Source: Thiomicrorhabdus sp965602805
GTDB taxonomy: Bacteria > Pseudomonadota > Gammaproteobacteria > Thiomicrospirales > Thiomicrospiraceae
Length of the DNA: 64,000 bases
Reading direction: 5' to 3'
NCBI GenBank assembly: GCA_965602805.1
Contig: CBFCZK010000009.1
Span: forward strand, 50,878-114,877
Shown here: positions 63,016-64,000 of the stretch, piece after piece
How positions within the stretch are numbered: the stretch's first letter is position 1
Layout: every line of letters starts with the position of its first letter
Made by a program: the position numbers and the translations under genes
The notes under the pieces: generated by a model
The model's input: only the letters and a program-made list of their open reading frames with translations
The model's database searches: none
Told to the model about the DNA's origin: nothing

Positions 63016-63848
63016 TGTCTATGTTAAAAGGGTTAGCAAAGAGTAAGCAGTGTGACAGTATTCGGTTGAACTGTTTTTGGGTGGTGCTACTCTTCACTAT
63101 TACATTGGTATTTTCTATTCTCTACAACCTGCCAGCAAGTTGGTTGATTGCGCAACCATCGCTTCAGAAGCAGATTCCTAAACAGTGGGTAATGGATTCT
63201 GTGCAAGGCACCGTTTGGGATGGTGAAATGACCATTTCTACGAATTTAAACAAAAATCCTGGAGCCGTATTGAATTTAGGTGCCTTGCAATGGGATATTG
63301 ATTCGATACCCTTATTAAAGGGTATACTCGGTAGTCAGCAGAAATGGCTTTTGGCTGAAAAGAGTCAAGTCGATTTTTACATCGAAAAAGATTTATTCAC
63401 AAAAGAAGCGCCACTTCTTTTATATGGCCTGCAGGGTAGTGTTGATATTGAACGACTGATTCATCGACTGTCAGCAGCAGGATTCAATACCCTAACAGCA
63501 GCAGGACAAGTTATAGCGAATGATGTCGATGTGGTTCTAGATTCTGTTACCTTGTGGCCACAGAAAGTAAGTGGGCGCTTTGAGATACACGCACTTTCAA
63601 CTTTAGGAATGAATTTTCCCATTGTGACTGCCGTGCCGAGCATGGAAGCAAAAACCATTCTATTAACTTTAAGTGCTCAAGATAAAGGTTGGCAGTTGAA
63701 AGGCCGTATTGGTATAAGAGCAAATCACACTTATGACATAACACTTTCGGTAAAAGGCGATTCCGCTAAGAAGATGCCGGATTGGGCTTTGTTGATGGTG
63801 CAAAAGACACCCACCTTAGCCACCCTTACAAGTCAAGGCCGGTGGTGA
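63015..63848 (+). CDS. gspN: Type II secretion system protein GspN
   Basis: 277 aa with one N-terminal transmembrane helix (about residues 20-40, WVVLLFTITLVFSILYNLPA), the WLIAQPSLQ and VQGTVWDGEM segments typical of GspN, and a beta-rich periplasmic part. ATG shares one base with the TAA of gspM. GspN is the last and least conserved member; it is present only in some systems. No gspO prepilin peptidase gene follows within the window. Confidence 0.85.
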   Translation: MSMLKGLAKSKQCDSIRLNCFWVVLLFTITLVFSILYNLPASWLIAQPSLQKQIPKQWVMDSVQGTVWDGEMTISTNLNKNPGAVLNLGALQWDIDSIPLLKGILGSQQKWLLAEKSQVDFYIEKDLFTKEAPLLLYGLQGSVDIERLIHRLSAAGFNTLTAAGQVIANDVDVVLDSVTLWPQKVSGRFEIHALSTLGMNFPIVTAVPSMEAKTILLTLSAQDKGWQLKGRIGIRANHTYDITLSVKGDSAKKMPDWALLMVQKTPTLATLTSQGRW

Positions 63849-63957
63849 TCTATGTTGGGTGTGTTCCAAGCTTGAATGACTACTCGTATATTTTCGAGTT
63901 AGATGCTCTATATAAAGAGTCCTTTAGCTAAGCATTAAAAGAGCGTTATTTAAGTTG

Positions 63958-63969
63958 ACCAGGCCTGGT
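63958..63969. repeat. ACCAGGCCTGGT palindrome, copy 17
   Basis: Exact copy with extended symmetry TGACCAGGCCTGGTCA (63956-63971), 110 bases after gspN. The rest of 63849-64000 shows only weak inverted repeats and no terminator. Confidence 0.9.
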
Positions 63970-64000
63970 CACTTAATAAAACAACTCAAATAAACCTGTA

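Overview
The window reads as one stretch of the chromosome of a sulfur-oxidising gammaproteobacterium, most like the Thiomicrospira / Hydrogenovibrio / Thiomicrorhabdus group. This is inferred from gene content and moderate GC, not from a marker gene. Pointers are a flavocytochrome c sulfide dehydrogenase flavoprotein cut by the left edge, a YeeE/YedE (TsuA-like) and a TauE/SafE sulfur-type transporter, a probable malate:quinone oxidoreductase, and ordinary gammaproteobacterial housekeeping genes. I saw no rRNA, tRNA, CRISPR array, prophage or intact transposase.

Layout. 0-8 kb: fccB (partial), cytochrome b561, a membrane-anchored LuxR-type regulator, coaBC, sdaA with an AlsT-type symporter, a Cof-type phosphatase and dut. 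8-19 kb: an aminotransferase, yajQ, argB, mscS, a TauE/SafE permease, an OmpA-C lipid/peptidoglycan-type protein, sixA, pyrE, nfo, a small coiled-coil membrane protein and a CysJ-like FAD/NADPH reductase without flavodoxin. 18-29 kb: the ppk-ppx polyphosphate pair, an overlapping three-gene unit (periplasmic binding protein, PAS-GGDEF-EAL protein, yidD), pyrC and an EAL-HDOD protein. 29-42 kb: a Sad-like aldehyde dehydrogenase, an EI24/CysZ-like membrane protein, a DEAD-box helicase, ppnN, an AI-2E family permease, an exported degenerate metallo-beta-lactamase-fold protein, folE2, a COG0523 GTPase and probable mqo. 41.8-45 kb: an arsenate-resistance set (arsR, GAPDH, arsJ) carrying a MITE. 45-52 kb: YeeE/YedE, folM, hemH, a large secreted beta-propeller-like protein with a C-terminal membrane anchor, and an exported DUF2202 ferritin-like protein. 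52.5-63.8 kb: a complete gspCDEFGHIJKLMN type II secretion operon, lacking only the prepilin peptidase gspO.

The main unexplained signal is a 12-bp perfect palindrome, ACCAGGCCTGGT (best extended form TGACCAGGCCTGGTCA). I count 17 exact copies and at least six one-mismatch copies in 64 kb; chance predicts about 0.004. Thirteen exact copies lie between genes, often at convergent gene ends. The four inside genes (coaBC, a permease, folM, gspM) sit in positions that can tolerate them. The palindrome is also built into a second repeat family based on CCACGAAG/CTTCGTGG, which forms a four-unit tandem array near 32 kb and inverted-repeat elements near 37.9, 43.6 and 45 kb. A third family is a 159-bp MITE with perfect 19-bp ends in the ars operon, with single diverged ends upstream of argB, the EAL-HDOD gene and gspD.
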